Part shown: positions 9,251 to 18,776 of the stretch, piece after piece
Position numbering within the stretch: the stretch's first letter is position 1
Layout: each line of letters opens with the position of its first letter
DNA from: Cupriavidus pauculus
GTDB taxonomy: Bacteria > Pseudomonadota > Gammaproteobacteria > Burkholderiales > Burkholderiaceae
Assembly (NCBI RefSeq): GCF_002858765.1
Contig: NZ_PJRP01000007.1
Location: forward strand, 1 to 64,000
Direction: 5' to 3'
DNA length: 64,000 nucleotides
Translations under genes and position numbers: made by a program
Notes under the pieces: generated by a model
What the model was told of the DNA's origin: nothing
What the model saw: the letters and a program-made list of their open reading frames with translations, nothing else
Database searches by the model: none

Positions 9251-9280
9251 AACTTCCTCACAAAGCAAAACAAAATGCAC

Positions 9281-9739
9281 CGCGGAGAATACCCGATGTC
9301 GGCAACTGCCTGCCTTCGCGCCATAGCTGGCGTGCGGCTCATGGTCACGGAGCGCGTCAGAATCAGCGTGGTTTTGTTGAGTCCTCCCACTTGTCGACGG
9401 GAGCTTTTGCGCTTGGCACCAGACTAGGCGCGATTGAGAGGCAACCCAGCCGCCCGATCACCCTGGGCCACCGAGCATATGTTGAACGCCATCCACGAGG
9501 TAGTCGTTGGGAACGTCTACCTGAGCGCGGCGATACATGAAACGCTGACGCAGATCCTGACGACATCCACGAAAACGTCCCCATCGCAAACTTATCAGAG
9601 TGAGAGTTCGAGGCCCGCATCTAATCGGACGCGGGCTTCAGGACGCACGACGCACTCAGAACCGACACCGATCTAAATCAACCGCGAGTCGGAACAGGGC
9701 CATCCCGACCCTGGCCGCCGGTGCTGAGCACAAGCGCTG
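9281..9739. other. Sparse intergenic region containing a response-regulator relic
   Basis: There is no intact gene in this 459-base stretch. The only interpretable part is the short fragment at 9464-9559, listed separately. The other open frames have arginine- and serine-rich translations typical of non-coding GC-rich DNA. Confidence 0.5.
9464..9559 (+). pseudogene. Possible relic of a NarL-type response regulator linker
   Basis: The frame reads TEHMLNAIHEVVVGNVYLS and then AAIHETL. This matches the conserved end of the receiver domain and linker of NarL/LuxR-type response regulators (consensus like LLxAIRxVxAGxxYLS). Neither the phospho-receiver core upstream nor the helix-turn-helix downstream can be found in any frame, so only about 30 codons survive. 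The match rests on pattern memory alone. Confidence 0.3.
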
Positions 9740-10603
9740 CTAGCTCGCGAATGCGGCAACGGCCCGATTGAACGCACCTGGGTTGGCGATATTCATGCCG
9801 TGAGAGGCGCCGGCAATCGTCTGCCGCGCCGCGCCCCCGATCCATTCCTGCAGGGACTCGACCGTGTTACGAAACATGCGCGGGCTTTTCTGCCCATCGA
9901 TCAGCAGCGTTCGACACTGAATATCACCGGCGCCTTCGCGGGTGTAGGCAGGCAACGGGTCGCGCAGCTGCTTCGGAAGGGTGAGCGCATTATCGAGGGC
10001 CATCCCACGGAAGCTCTGCGAACTCTTGTTCCAGAAACCGGGCATGGTTACCGAGTCGACAAACAGCGTCAATCCGCCATCAAATTCGCCTTGCTCGATC
10101 AGCTCTGACGCTTTCGCTCGCAGTGCATGAACGGAAGGTGACAGGCTGCCGACCGATGCATGCGGCGTTGCCTGCAACGGGCCGCCTGGATCGGCGAGCG
10201 TGAGCGTCCTCACCAGATGGGGATAGTCGCGTGCCAGATGAAATGCAATACAGCCACCACGCGAGTGGCCAACCAGATGCACTGCCCCCCGGCCCAACGC
10301 CTCGATGAATTCCGCGACTTCGACAACATGGGCCTGCCAACTGAAGCCGCCGCGACCGAATGCATCGATTTCCGGCCAATAGTGGCCCAGGCTGGGAGCG
10401 AAGCAGTGGAAGCGCTCCGACAGCGTAGCGAGCTGCGGCTCCCAATAGCGGTAGTCGCACAGCGACCCGTGTACGAATACCATCGGCTCGCCGCTCCCCG
10501 CTTCTACATAGGGCACGGAGGTGCCCGAGCCTGTGCCGATAAAAGACGGTTGTGGCCAGGCAGCGGCTAAAGCCAGCGTAGTGAGGGGCGCTCGTGCATT
10601 CAT
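9740..10603 (-). CDS. Alpha/beta-hydrolase fold protein
   Basis: 287 aa. The oxyanion-hole motif VFVHGS is near residue 44, the nucleophile elbow GHSRGG puts Ser at 114, an acidic residue lies in LLIDGQKSP, and the catalytic His is in GASHGMN. The triad therefore looks complete, and a hydrolase of esters, lactones or similar is expected. The N-terminus (LTTLALAAAWPQPS) is weakly hydrophobic and might be a poor signal peptide. AAGGAA precedes the ATG. It stands alone between unrelated genes, so the substrate is unknown. Confidence 0.9.
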   Translation of the reverse strand: MNARAPLTTLALAAAWPQPSFIGTGSGTSVPYVEAGSGEPMVFVHGSLCDYRYWEPQLATLSERFHCFAPSLGHYWPEIDAFGRGGFSWQAHVVEVAEFIEALGRGAVHLVGHSRGGCIAFHLARDYPHLVRTLTLADPGGPLQATPHASVGSLSPSVHALRAKASELIEQGEFDGGLTLFVDSVTMPGFWNKSSQSFRGMALDNALTLPKQLRDPLPAYTREGAGDIQCRTLLIDGQKSPRMFRNTVESLQEWIGGAARQTIAGASHGMNIANPGAFNRAVAAFAS

Positions 10604-10921
10604 GTGTGATTCCTTTGCCGAGACTGTGCTTGACGACGGTCAAAAAGAAAACCGAATAATATTGATGAAATCCATCAGCCATCCTGATAGGTCCGCATGG
10701 GCGATGCGGAGGCGCGCAGAGATGACGGCCAGCCGAGCACTTGTTTCACCTCGTTGCAGTGCTTTATAGATCACCTTCAATCAGGGATTTCAAACGGATT
10801 GGGATGTTGTCCGCGTAGTGGCTACGCCCGTTTGGTAGGGTCGCGGCGCCGATCGCCTTGCCCCGGAACGGAAGCGTGGCGTCACCTATAAATAGGCATA
10901 CCGATCGCTCAAGACATCGTC
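10604..10921. other. Intergenic region between divergent genes
   Basis: These 318 bases separate the hydrolase (minus) from the pyruvyl transferase (plus). They contain an AT-rich CTATAAATAGG at about 10889, a possible -10 region for the plus-strand gene, but no matching -35 at normal spacing. No coding content is seen. Confidence 0.4.
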
Positions 10922-12109
10922 ATGCATAGCGAATGCCCCATGATCCTGTTCGGGGCCTTTGATCGCCACAATTTTGGCGACCTCCTGCTGCCACACGTCA
11001 TGGCGCACAGGCTCGCATCCCGTCAGCTGAGGTATGCCGGTCTGGTGCAACGCGACCTGCGGGGCGACGGCGGCCATCGGGTCGAGGCCATCACGCGCCT
11101 CAACGCGGCCATGGGCGACAGCGCTGTCGACATCCTCCACGTCGGCGGTGAAATCCTGACCTGCAGTGCCTGGGAGGCGGCCGTAATGCTATTGCCGACA
11201 GAGCCGGCGCGATCCGTCGTCGCCCAGCTTGACGCACAACTGCAAGAGCGGACGGCCTGGGCACAGGCATTGCTGGGGCTCACCGATCGAGCACCCTATC
11301 TGCTCCCGGCGCAACTGTTTGCCAATGCCCGGCACGTCGCCTACCAGGCCGTGGGCGGCTTCGATCTCGACCGCATTGAGCCGGCGATGCGCGGCGAAGT
11401 TGTCGCGAAGCTCAAATCGGCCACGCACATCAGTGTCCGGGATCAACAAACTCACGCAATATTGTCCGCTTGTGGCATCGCCAGCGATCTCACACCCGAC
11501 CCGGCCGTAATGGTGGCCGAATTGTTCGGCGCGCATATTGAGGGGCGATGCCGTCGCGGCAAGCTGGCTGGCTTGTTGTCCGCATTTCCGGGTGGCTATC
11601 TCGCGATGCAGTTCGCTGCGGAATTCGGCGACGACCAGACGCTCATGCAGTTGGCCTCGCAGATCCAGCGCATCACCCAGTCCACAGGTCTCGGCTTAGT
11701 GCTCTTCCGCGCAGGCGCGGCACCGTGGCATGACGATCTGTCCAGCTACCGGCGGCTTGTCGCGTTGGGGAACGGCGCATCGATCGCACTGTTTACCTCA
11801 CTTAACCTATGGGATATCTGCGCAGTCATCGCGCGCAGCCGTGGTTTTATCGGGAGCAGTCTGCATGGCAGCATCGTCGCGGCCGCCTACGCCCTGCCGT
11901 GCCTTGGACTACTGCGGCCAGGGCAGTTGCCGCAGACCTCGAAGCAAGCCGCCTTCTGGTCGACCTGGAGCCCTGGCGGCCTGCCTGCGGCCGTCCCGAT
12001 CGAGGCATTGGCCGACAGGATGCGCCAGGCCATGGCAACCGATCCCGTCGAACGTGCGAAGCTGGCCAAGGGGCTAGTCAACGCCTGTCGGCCGAGCTTT
12101 TTCAGGTAG
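10922..12109 (+). CDS. Polysaccharide pyruvyl transferase family protein
   Basis: 395 aa. The N-terminus MILFGAFDRHNFGDLLLPH is the usual opening of the family (a G-x-x-N-x-G-D loop). Later come HVGGEIL, ISVRDQQTHAIL, DPAVMVAEL and the conserved GSSLHGSIVAAAY near the C-terminus. Family members add ketal pyruvate to sugars of exopolysaccharide or cell-wall polymers in the cytoplasm. The start may instead be the ATG at 10940. No glycosyltransferases lie nearby, so it looks detached from a polysaccharide cluster. An MFS pump follows 27 bases later on the same strand. Confidence 0.85.
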   Translation: MHSECPMILFGAFDRHNFGDLLLPHVMAHRLASRQLRYAGLVQRDLRGDGGHRVEAITRLNAAMGDSAVDILHVGGEILTCSAWEAAVMLLPTEPARSVVAQLDAQLQERTAWAQALLGLTDRAPYLLPAQLFANARHVAYQAVGGFDLDRIEPAMRGEVVAKLKSATHISVRDQQTHAILSACGIASDLTPDPAVMVAELFGAHIEGRCRRGKLAGLLSAFPGGYLAMQFAAEFGDDQTLMQLASQIQRITQSTGLGLVLFRAGAAPWHDDLSSYRRLVALGNGASIALFTSLNLWDICAVIARSRGFIGSSLHGSIVAAAYALPCLGLLRPGQLPQTSKQAAFWSTWSPGGLPAAVPIEALADRMRQAMATDPVERAKLAKGLVNACRPSFFR

Positions 12110-12136
12110 CCCTTAGATAGAAAACAGCCTACGGGA

Positions 12137-13768
12137 GTGAACTTGACTAACCCGGACCTACCCGATAGTCGCCTTGCACCCGCAAAGGCTGCCCACCTCA
12201 TGGCTGCGCAGGCAAGCCCATGCGACGAGCTGGTCATCCGCACGCAGCCTACTGCGGTTGACCGGCCTTGCCGGCGCAAGCGCCTAGCACTCGCCGCGAC
12301 TATCCTTGGCTCGAGCATGGCGTTCATCGACGGCTCCGTGGTCAACGTCGCGCTGCCCACGGTACAAAGCGAACTCGGCGCGAGCATCGCCGATATGCAG
12401 TGGATCGTGAACGCCTATCTGCTATTCCTCGGATCTTTGGTACTGGTCGGCGGTTCGATGGGCGACAAGCTCGGTCGTCGCACGGTCTTCATTGCTGGCA
12501 TCGGGGTCTTCACACTGGCGTCGGTCGCCTGTGGGCTCGCGCCGAATGCGAGTTCGCTGATCGCTGCGCGCATCTGGCAGGGTATTGGCGCGGCGCTTTT
12601 CGTACCGAGTAGTCTAGCGATCATCGGTGCCATATACGAAGGCGAGGCGCGCGGACGGGCAATCGGCACATGGTCGGCTGTCGGGGCGATCACGTCGGCG
12701 GTGGGCCCGGTGGTGGGCGGCTGGCTCGTCGATACCTTGTCGTGGCGTGCGATATTTTTCTTGAACGCCCCACTTGCGGCGGCAACGATCGCGCTGGCGA
12801 TGTCGTCCGTGCCGAACAGCCACAAACTCGATGCGCCACGCACACTGGACTGGTCCGGCGCATTCACGGCGACAGCGGGGCTCGCCTCCCTGGCCTATGG
12901 CCTGACCGAAGCGTCAGCACGCGGCTTCACAGATTGGACCGTACTGAGCACACTTGGCGCTGGCGTGCTCGTGCTGGCTGCATTCGTGAAAATCGAAGCA
13001 GACAGCCGTCACCCCATGATGCCGCTCGACATCTTTCGCTCGCGCGATTTTGTCGGCGCAAACCTTGTCACGCTGCTGCTCTACTTCGGCCTTGGCGGCG
13101 CACTGTTCTTCCTGCCGTTCACGCTGATACGCGCACATGCCTATACGGCAACCGAAGCCGGCGCAGCGATGCTCCCGGTTCCGGTCATTATCGGCCTGTT
13201 CTCCCGCTTCACCGGTGGCCTGGCCAACCGCTTCGGCGCGAGGGTCCTGTTGAGCGCTGGCCCGTGCGTTGCGGGATTTGGATTCGCGATGCTCGCACTT
13301 CCGCTCGTGCACGGCAGCTATTGGATCGGATTCTTCCCGGCGTTGGTCGTGCTCGGCGCCGGCATGACGATCACCGTCGCACCACTCACAGCAACTGTCA
13401 TGGAGTCCGTACCGAGCGAGCACGTGGGCGTTGCGTCCGGGATTAACAACGCTGTTGCCCGTGTGGCGGGCCTGTTGGCAATCGCGGTGCTCGGCATCGT
13501 GTTCGTGTGGTCGCATCAGGCGGCCGTGTCGCCACGGCTCGACGCACTCCATGTTCCTCTGGGTGCCCGCCAGGCAGGCGCGTTACTGGAGCCGACCGCA
13601 CATGCCGGGGCGTTGGCGGGCGGCACCCGTACATCACCGCGCCCCCCCATTGCCACGGCCGATGCCGAAGCCATCGACTACGCGCTGCGCGCCGTCGCGC
13701 TAGTTTGCGCCCTGTGTGCATTTGCGGGAGCGGGTTTTGCGGTAGCCACCATCCGGCCGCGCAAGTGA
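12137..13768 (+). CDS. DHA2-type (EmrB/QacA) MFS drug transporter
   Basis: 543 aa from the GTG at 12137; an ATG at 12200 (MAAQASPCDELV) is a good alternative because the first 21 residues are atypical. Fourteen hydrophobic segments are expected for the DHA2 group. Motifs include MAFIDGSVVNVALPTVQ in helix 1, MGDKLGRRTVFIAG in loop 2-3 and GAITSAVGPVVGGWLVD (antiporter motif) in helix 5. It probably exports drugs or metabolites by proton antiport. It follows the pyruvyl transferase by 27 bases and may be co-transcribed, but no periplasmic adaptor or regulator accompanies it. Confidence 0.9.
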   Translation: MNLTNPDLPDSRLAPAKAAHLMAAQASPCDELVIRTQPTAVDRPCRRKRLALAATILGSSMAFIDGSVVNVALPTVQSELGASIADMQWIVNAYLLFLGSLVLVGGSMGDKLGRRTVFIAGIGVFTLASVACGLAPNASSLIAARIWQGIGAALFVPSSLAIIGAIYEGEARGRAIGTWSAVGAITSAVGPVVGGWLVDTLSWRAIFFLNAPLAAATIALAMSSVPNSHKLDAPRTLDWSGAFTATAGLASLAYGLTEASARGFTDWTVLSTLGAGVLVLAAFVKIEADSRHPMMPLDIFRSRDFVGANLVTLLLYFGLGGALFFLPFTLIRAHAYTATEAGAAMLPVPVIIGLFSRFTGGLANRFGARVLLSAGPCVAGFGFAMLALPLVHGSYWIGFFPALVVLGAGMTITVAPLTATVMESVPSEHVGVASGINNAVARVAGLLAIAVLGIVFVWSHQAAVSPRLDALHVPLGARQAGALLEPTAHAGALAGGTRTSPRPPIATADAEAIDYALRAVALVCALCAFAGAGFAVATIRPRK

Positions 13769-14238
13769 CCCGCTTCCTGCCCCGGACGACGGCAGACCGC
13801 CTCACATTGCGGTCAACGCACGTATACCGTCTCCCACGATCGGCTTGCGAAGGCACGCTCCCATCCGCCTTCCGCCTCCGCCGACGTGCGAGACGCGACA
13901 CTGTTTTTTCCAATGGCCTTGAGCAGTCACCAAAACGCGCACCGCACATACCGCGCGGTGCCAGGTGACGCTACCAGCTCGAGTGCCTCTAAACAGGATC
14001 AATTTGAATCCAAACATCACTCCGTTCACCGTTTCGGTGTACCCCACTCAAGGTTGACGTGGCACGGGCGGATGCTGGCGTCCTCACGGTCCGCCACGCG
14101 CCATCGAAAATCGATACGCCACAAACTCAGGATATGGCAATGATCGAGTCGATGCTGGCGCGTTACGGCAGCCCCGAATTCAGCATTTAGTAGTCACTGC
14201 TTCGCACTTAAGTCATACGCCCAGGTCGGAAGGCACTG
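13769..14238. other. Sparse region with a truncated paralogue of the gene at 37428
   Basis: No intact gene is seen in these 470 bases. The one meaningful signal is the short relic at 13991-14057, listed separately. Just after it a frame from GTG 14059 to TAG at about 14188 reads MAMIESMLARYGSPEFSI at its end, which looks protein-like, but I cannot assign it. Confidence 0.45.
13991..14057 (+). pseudogene. Truncated copy of the small orphan gene at 37428-37691
   Basis: The frame [18 protein letters not shown] ends in TGA at 14055. It matches the start of the 37428 protein ([16 protein letters not shown]). The nucleotide match extends upstream, with AAACAG followed by a shared ATTTGAATC, so the leader and N-terminus derive from a common ancestor. 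After the stop the similarity is lost, leaving about 18 codons of a protein that is 87 residues long elsewhere. Confidence 0.55.
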
Positions 14239-14595
14239 TCATGGCCTGCGCGTGCGAACTCCCGCACCTACCGGCCGGAGTTCACCGTCCCAAGGCACTG
14301 CCTCCAAATCCAGTACGGCTTCGCCTTCGCTGGTCTTCTCGTAGAGACGGTCGCGGATTGCCTGTCCAATCGCCAAACGGCACAACGCCTCGGAGTTGGA
14401 GGCAAACGCGCCCTGAAGCGACGCTGGCTCGGTCGACACCCCGAATGACCGCCTGCCCTCACCGACGAAGCTGGTGAAATTGACGCCCGACGGCTGGCCC
14501 GCGTCGACAAAGCTGACGGCAACATGGTAAGCAATCCCGGTGCCTGCGCCCGGAAGCTTGCACAGGAAATTGGATGATGCGGCGCCGCTGTTCAT
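14239..14595 (-). CDS. Hypothetical protein (118 aa), small orphan-family candidate
   Basis: I do not recognise it. AGGAG stands 8 bases before the ATG at 14595, which is strong support for translation. The central part (GIAYHVAVSFVDAG, then FTSFVGEGRRSFGVST) looks like beta strands, followed by an alanine-rich helix (FASNSEALCRLAIGQAIRDR). This strand-strand-helix layout resembles the small proteins at 37428, 38030, 38346 and 48682. It stands alone with no neighbours closer than about 500 bases. Confidence 0.6.
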   Translation of the reverse strand: MNSGAASSNFLCKLPGAGTGIAYHVAVSFVDAGQPSGVNFTSFVGEGRRSFGVSTEPASLQGAFASNSEALCRLAIGQAIRDRLYEKTSEGEAVLDLEAVPWDGELRPVGAGVRTRRP

Positions 14596-15129
14596 GCCTG
14601 AACTCCTCGCAAGTGGCCGATGATTGTTTGTCCAAATATGACGGGCAACGCTGCTAGAGCAAAGTCACTGGCGACTGCTCCATACGGCCCGTTGCAACTA
14701 TTCACATCCATCACACGCTCTTCGCGTCTTTATCAGATCTGATGCTCACTCTACTCCGCTTTTGAGGCCACGGAAGCCTATCGTTACCCCGAAGATGTCG
14801 CATCGTGATCGGAGATAGCTCGGGCGCGGCCGCGCGCGCTCGACCCTTAGAGGATTCACCATAGCGATGTTTCGGGGGCGGCGGACTTGTCACCTATCCA
14901 TGCTGCGACCGGTCGCCGTCAGTTTTCGCACATCTCGCGGTTTGCGACGGTGGCGCGATCTGGTGCTAACGTGAAACAAAGGGCAGCGATCAGCCACGCA
15001 GGTCCTGACGACGCCCGCGCCGGCTTTGCGCTGCGAGCCTACGGCGTCCGCGCTATCCTTCCCGGCCTGTAGGCAGCCTGTAGGCCGAGGCTTGCCGTAC
15101 ACCGGGTCAAATCGCGGTATTCCAATGAC
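14596..15129. other. Intergenic region, no feature seen
   Basis: No coding frame with credible composition, no repeats and no clear hairpin were seen in these 534 bases. Confidence 0.4.
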
Positions 15130-15999
15130 CTACAGCTCTCCCAGGCGCGCCACCGTCAGGTCCACTAACGCCCGCAAGCGCGCCAGCCGGCGCAGATCGC
15201 GGTGAACGCCAAACCAGACATCTCGCCCTGGCGGCGCTTCGCCCAGATCGATGCGGCATAGATCGGGGGTCGCATCGCCCAACGCGCACGGCAGCACGGC
15301 GAAGCCACCGCCCTCTGCGCACATGCGCGCCTGCACGCCACGGTTGTTACTGCGATAAGCGATGCGTGCTTTGGGTAGCATTCGGGCGACCCATGCCACG
15401 TCGGGAAGCATGCCGAAAGCCGTATCCATACTGATCAGAGCGGCGCCCTGGCCATCGCCTACGCGGGGCGCCACCCGGTCTCGATGCCCGTACAACGCAT
15501 ATGGCATGTGCATCAGTTTGCGCTGAATGACGTCGGGCTCCTCGAACGGCGTGATGCGAAATGCCAGCTCCGCCTCGCGACGGGCCAGGCTGTACTGGCG
15601 AGAATCCGTCACCAGTTCCAGCGACACGTCGGGATGCTGCTTGAGGAAAGACGCGAAGACCGGGGTCAACACGTGCATCCCGAACCAGTCGGACGACGTC
15701 ACGCGCAGCGAACCTGTCAGTGAATTGCCCCTCCCCGCCAACACCCGGGAAAGACTGAGGGCTTCCTCCTCCATGCGCTCCGCATAGCCCAGGACGGCGC
15801 TGCCTTCATTGGTCAGTACCAAACCATCACTGGTCCTATGAAAAAGGGGCTGTCCCACGGCCTGCTCTAAAGCTTTAAGCCGTCGACCCATCGTCGGTTG
15901 TGTCTGACCAATCACCCGCGCCGCCCCGCCAAGCGTTCCGGCCCTCGCGATCGCGAGGAAGATGCGGAGATCGCTCCACTCCAGTCTGATGTCATACAT
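15130..15999 (-). CDS. LysR-family transcriptional regulator
   Basis: 289 aa. The N-terminal winged helix covers about residues 6-64 (LRIFLAIARAGTLGGAARVI, then QTQPTMGRRLKALEQ and FHRTSDGLVLT). The effector domain has the SLRVTSSDWFGMHVLTPVF start typical of the group that regulates oxidoreductases. It is divergent from the quinone oxidoreductase with 123 bases between the chosen starts, the classic LysR arrangement, so it most likely controls that gene. The AT-rich stretch around 16000-16030 is the natural place for its binding sites. Confidence 0.93.
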   Translation of the reverse strand: MYDIRLEWSDLRIFLAIARAGTLGGAARVIGQTQPTMGRRLKALEQAVGQPLFHRTSDGLVLTNEGSAVLGYAERMEEEALSLSRVLAGRGNSLTGSLRVTSSDWFGMHVLTPVFASFLKQHPDVSLELVTDSRQYSLARREAELAFRITPFEEPDVIQRKLMHMPYALYGHRDRVAPRVGDGQGAALISMDTAFGMLPDVAWVARMLPKARIAYRSNNRGVQARMCAEGGGFAVLPCALGDATPDLCRIDLGEAPPGRDVWFGVHRDLRRLARLRALVDLTVARLGEL

Positions 16000-16122
16000 A
16001 TTTGATTACCCAATATTCACATTTGTTGATTTCCATGCGTTTTCGCATACGCCATCATGATTCCAATGACGAGCGCAACGCAAGTTTGTCAGTCGACAAC
16101 CAAATGGAATCAGGAGATGACA

Positions 16123-17109
16123 ATGTCCATGCAAGCTCTGGTGTTGAATCACTACAACGGCCCCCTCGAACTCTCCACGCTCCCCAAGCCCGAGCCAGGA
16201 CCCGGGCAAGTGCTCGTCCGCATCGCCGCAAGCGGCCTCAATCCGCTCGATACCAAGATCCGGGCGGGCGCAGCGGCGCATGCACGGCATCCGCTGCCAC
16301 TTGTGCTTGGCATTGATATGGCTGGCACGGTCGAAGCGGTCGGCGCAGGCGTCACTGCGTTTCGCCCCGGCGACGACGTCTACGGTATGACCGGCGGCGT
16401 GGCCGGCATGCAGGGTTCGCTCGCCCAGTACGCCGCAGTCGACGTCGACCTTTTGGCTCTGAAGCCGTCGAACCTGTCAATGCGCGACGCCGCGGCACTG
16501 CCGTTGGCTTTCATTACGGCCTATGCCGGTATCGTCGATCGCGCCCACCTGCGGGCCGGCCAGACCGTCCTCGTTCAGGGCGGAGCCGGCGGCGTGGGCC
16601 ATATCGCGGTGCAACTGGCACGCGCGCTGGGCGCCACGGTGTTCGCCACCGCCAGTGAAAAGAATCTTGACCTGGTGAGCGAACTTGGGGGAACGCCCAT
16701 TGACTACCGCGCGCACTCCGTCGACGCATATGTCGCCGCGCATACCCAGGGCGAAGGCTTCGATCTAGTTGTCGACTCGGTCGGCGGCCCCACGCTGGAT
16801 GCATCGTTTGCCGCGGTAAAGCACTTCGGCCACGTCGTCAGCGCGCTCGGCTGGGGGACGCATGCGCTGGCTCCGCTGTCGTTCCGCGAAGCCACCTACT
16901 CCGGTGTGTTCACACTGTATCCGCTGCTGACCGGGAATCTGCGCGCGCATCATGGCGAGATGATGCGCGAGGCCACGCGATTGGTGGAGAGCCATCTGTT
17001 GCGTCCGGTGGTCGATCCGCGCCGCTTTTCACTGGCGCAGGCAGAGGAGGCATACGAAATCGTCAGCGCAGGCACCGCACGCGCCAAAGTGATCGTAGAG
17101 ATCGAGTAA
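16123..17109 (+). CDS. NADPH:quinone oxidoreductase-like medium-chain dehydrogenase
   Basis: 328 aa from ATG 16123, chosen because AGGAG ends 6 bases before it; ATG 16117 is too close to that site. The GroES-like domain is N-terminal (VLVRIAASGLNPLDTKIRAG), then the nucleotide-binding motif VQGGAGGVGHIAVQLA near residues 145-160. The zinc-binding cysteines of true alcohol dehydrogenases are absent, placing it with zinc-free quinone reductases and enoyl reductases. It would reduce a quinone or conjugated carbonyl with NADPH. It is divergent from its probable LysR regulator. Confidence 0.9.
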   Translation: MSMQALVLNHYNGPLELSTLPKPEPGPGQVLVRIAASGLNPLDTKIRAGAAAHARHPLPLVLGIDMAGTVEAVGAGVTAFRPGDDVYGMTGGVAGMQGSLAQYAAVDVDLLALKPSNLSMRDAAALPLAFITAYAGIVDRAHLRAGQTVLVQGGAGGVGHIAVQLARALGATVFATASEKNLDLVSELGGTPIDYRAHSVDAYVAAHTQGEGFDLVVDSVGGPTLDASFAAVKHFGHVVSALGWGTHALAPLSFREATYSGVFTLYPLLTGNLRAHHGEMMREATRLVESHLLRPVVDPRRFSLAQAEEAYEIVSAGTARAKVIVEIE

Positions 17110-17381
17110 CGGCCTGCAAGCCACTGGGGCAGCCTGAATGAGGGCTGCGTGACGTCCAGAACGAATCCAGAAAAGACATCGCCAGCGAATTGCTGACGGG
17201 CCGCCCCCAGTAAATCGGCTGTAGCGGCGTCCGCGCACAACTATGAGCCGCGCGCCCCGCCGATAAATTGCATATCGATCAAAGACCCGCGGCACTATCG
17301 ACATACGGTATTCGTACTTAGTCATACACCCGGCATTGGTTACGCTGAGAGACTCCTTCGTGAAGAACCTCAACTACAGTC

Positions 17382-18752
17382 ATGTCCCAACGCACCGGTC
17401 AATTAAGCCTGGGGGCCTTCCTCTATCCTTCCGGGCATCACATCGCCGCATGGCGGCATCCCGAAGCACAGGCCGACGGCGGCACGGACCTGCGCTTCTA
17501 TACTGACCTTGCCCGTGCGGCGGAAGCGGCAAAGTTTGACCTGATCTTCCTGGCCGACGGCGTCGGGACCCGCGGCGACAATGTCGAATTCCTCAGCCGG
17601 GTGGCACACAACTACCAAGCGCAATTCGAGCCGATCACCTTGCTATCGGCGTTATCGGTCGTTACAGAACGCATCGGACTGGTGGCCACGGCGTCGACGT
17701 CTTTCAACGAGCCGTATCACATCGCACGCAAGTTCGCTTCGCTCGACCACTTGTCCAGCGGCCGAGCTGGCTGGAACGTAGTCACCACTGGCAACGACCA
17801 CGAAGCGCGCAACTTCAACCGCGACGACAATTTGCTGCACGCCGATCGTTACGCGCGCGCCACCGAGTTCGTGGATGTGGTGGCGGGCCTGTGGGACAGC
17901 TGGGAAGACGATGCCTTCGTGCGCGACAAGTCAGCGGGCCTCTACTTCGAGCGCAACAAGCGGCACGTCCTGCATCACAAGGGCGAGCATTTTCAGGTGC
18001 GCGGGCCGCTCAATGTCTCGCGGCCGCCGCAGGGGCACCCGGTAGTAGTGCAGGCGGGGTCGTCCGAAGCCGGCAAAGAACTGGCCGCGCGCTGCGGCGA
18101 GGTTGTATTCACCGCGCAGCAAACGCTGGACGAAGCGGTCGCGTTCTATGCCGACCTGAAGTCGCGGCTCGCGCGCCATGGCCGCACGGCCGACGACCTC
18201 AAGATCATGCCTGGCGTGTTCCCGGTAGTGGGTGCCTCGGAAACCGAGGCACAGGAGAAATTCGAGCAGTTGCAGGCGCTGATCGATCCCGTAGTGGGGC
18301 TGACGCTCGTGTCCAACCTGACCGGCGGCTTCGACTTGTCCGCCTATCCGCTGGACGGCCCGATTCCAGACCTGCCTGAAACCAACGGCACGAAGAGCCG
18401 TCAGCGGCTAGTGGTGGATCTGGCCCGCCGCGAGAACCTGACAATCCGTCAACTCTACCAGCGTGTTGCCGGCGCGCGTGGTCATTGGCAACTGGTGGGC
18501 ACCGCAACACAGATCGCAGACCAGCTCGAAGAGCGGTTCCGGCACTATGGCGCGGACGGCTACAACATCATGGCACCGTTCCTGCCGGGTGGCTTGCACG
18601 ACTTTATCCGTTTGGTGCTACCAGAACTGCGTCGACGGGGCCTGTTCCGCACCGAATACACGGGCACGACGCTGCGCGACCACCTTGGCCTGAAGCGGCC
18701 ACCACACCCCGCAACTATCGCACCACAGCCGCCCGAGGCTGCCGCTGCCTGA
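17382..18752 (+). CDS. FMN-dependent monooxygenase, NtaA/SnaA/DszA type (LLM class)
   Basis: 456 aa, the size of the NtaA/DszA group of bacterial luciferase-like monooxygenases, which use reduced FMN from a separate reductase. Typical segments are SGHHIAAWRHPEA at the N-terminus, FDLIFLADG, ERIGLVATASTSFNEPYHIAR, GRAGWNVVTTGND and HPVVVQAGSSEAGKELAAR. Known members cleave C-N bonds (nitrilotriacetate) or C-S bonds (dibenzothiophene sulfone). With SsuD-like and sulfur-amino-acid genes next to it, a sulfone or sulfonate substrate is the best inference. It is the first gene of a plus-strand unit with 24 bases to the next gene. Confidence 0.92.
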   Translation: MSQRTGQLSLGAFLYPSGHHIAAWRHPEAQADGGTDLRFYTDLARAAEAAKFDLIFLADGVGTRGDNVEFLSRVAHNYQAQFEPITLLSALSVVTERIGLVATASTSFNEPYHIARKFASLDHLSSGRAGWNVVTTGNDHEARNFNRDDNLLHADRYARATEFVDVVAGLWDSWEDDAFVRDKSAGLYFERNKRHVLHHKGEHFQVRGPLNVSRPPQGHPVVVQAGSSEAGKELAARCGEVVFTAQQTLDEAVAFYADLKSRLARHGRTADDLKIMPGVFPVVGASETEAQEKFEQLQALIDPVVGLTLVSNLTGGFDLSAYPLDGPIPDLPETNGTKSRQRLVVDLARRENLTIRQLYQRVAGARGHWQLVGTATQIADQLEERFRHYGADGYNIMAPFLPGGLHDFIRLVLPELRRRGLFRTEYTGTTLRDHLGLKRPPHPATIAPQPPEAAAA

Positions 18753-18776
18753 CACCTCGCACACCGGAGACGAACA

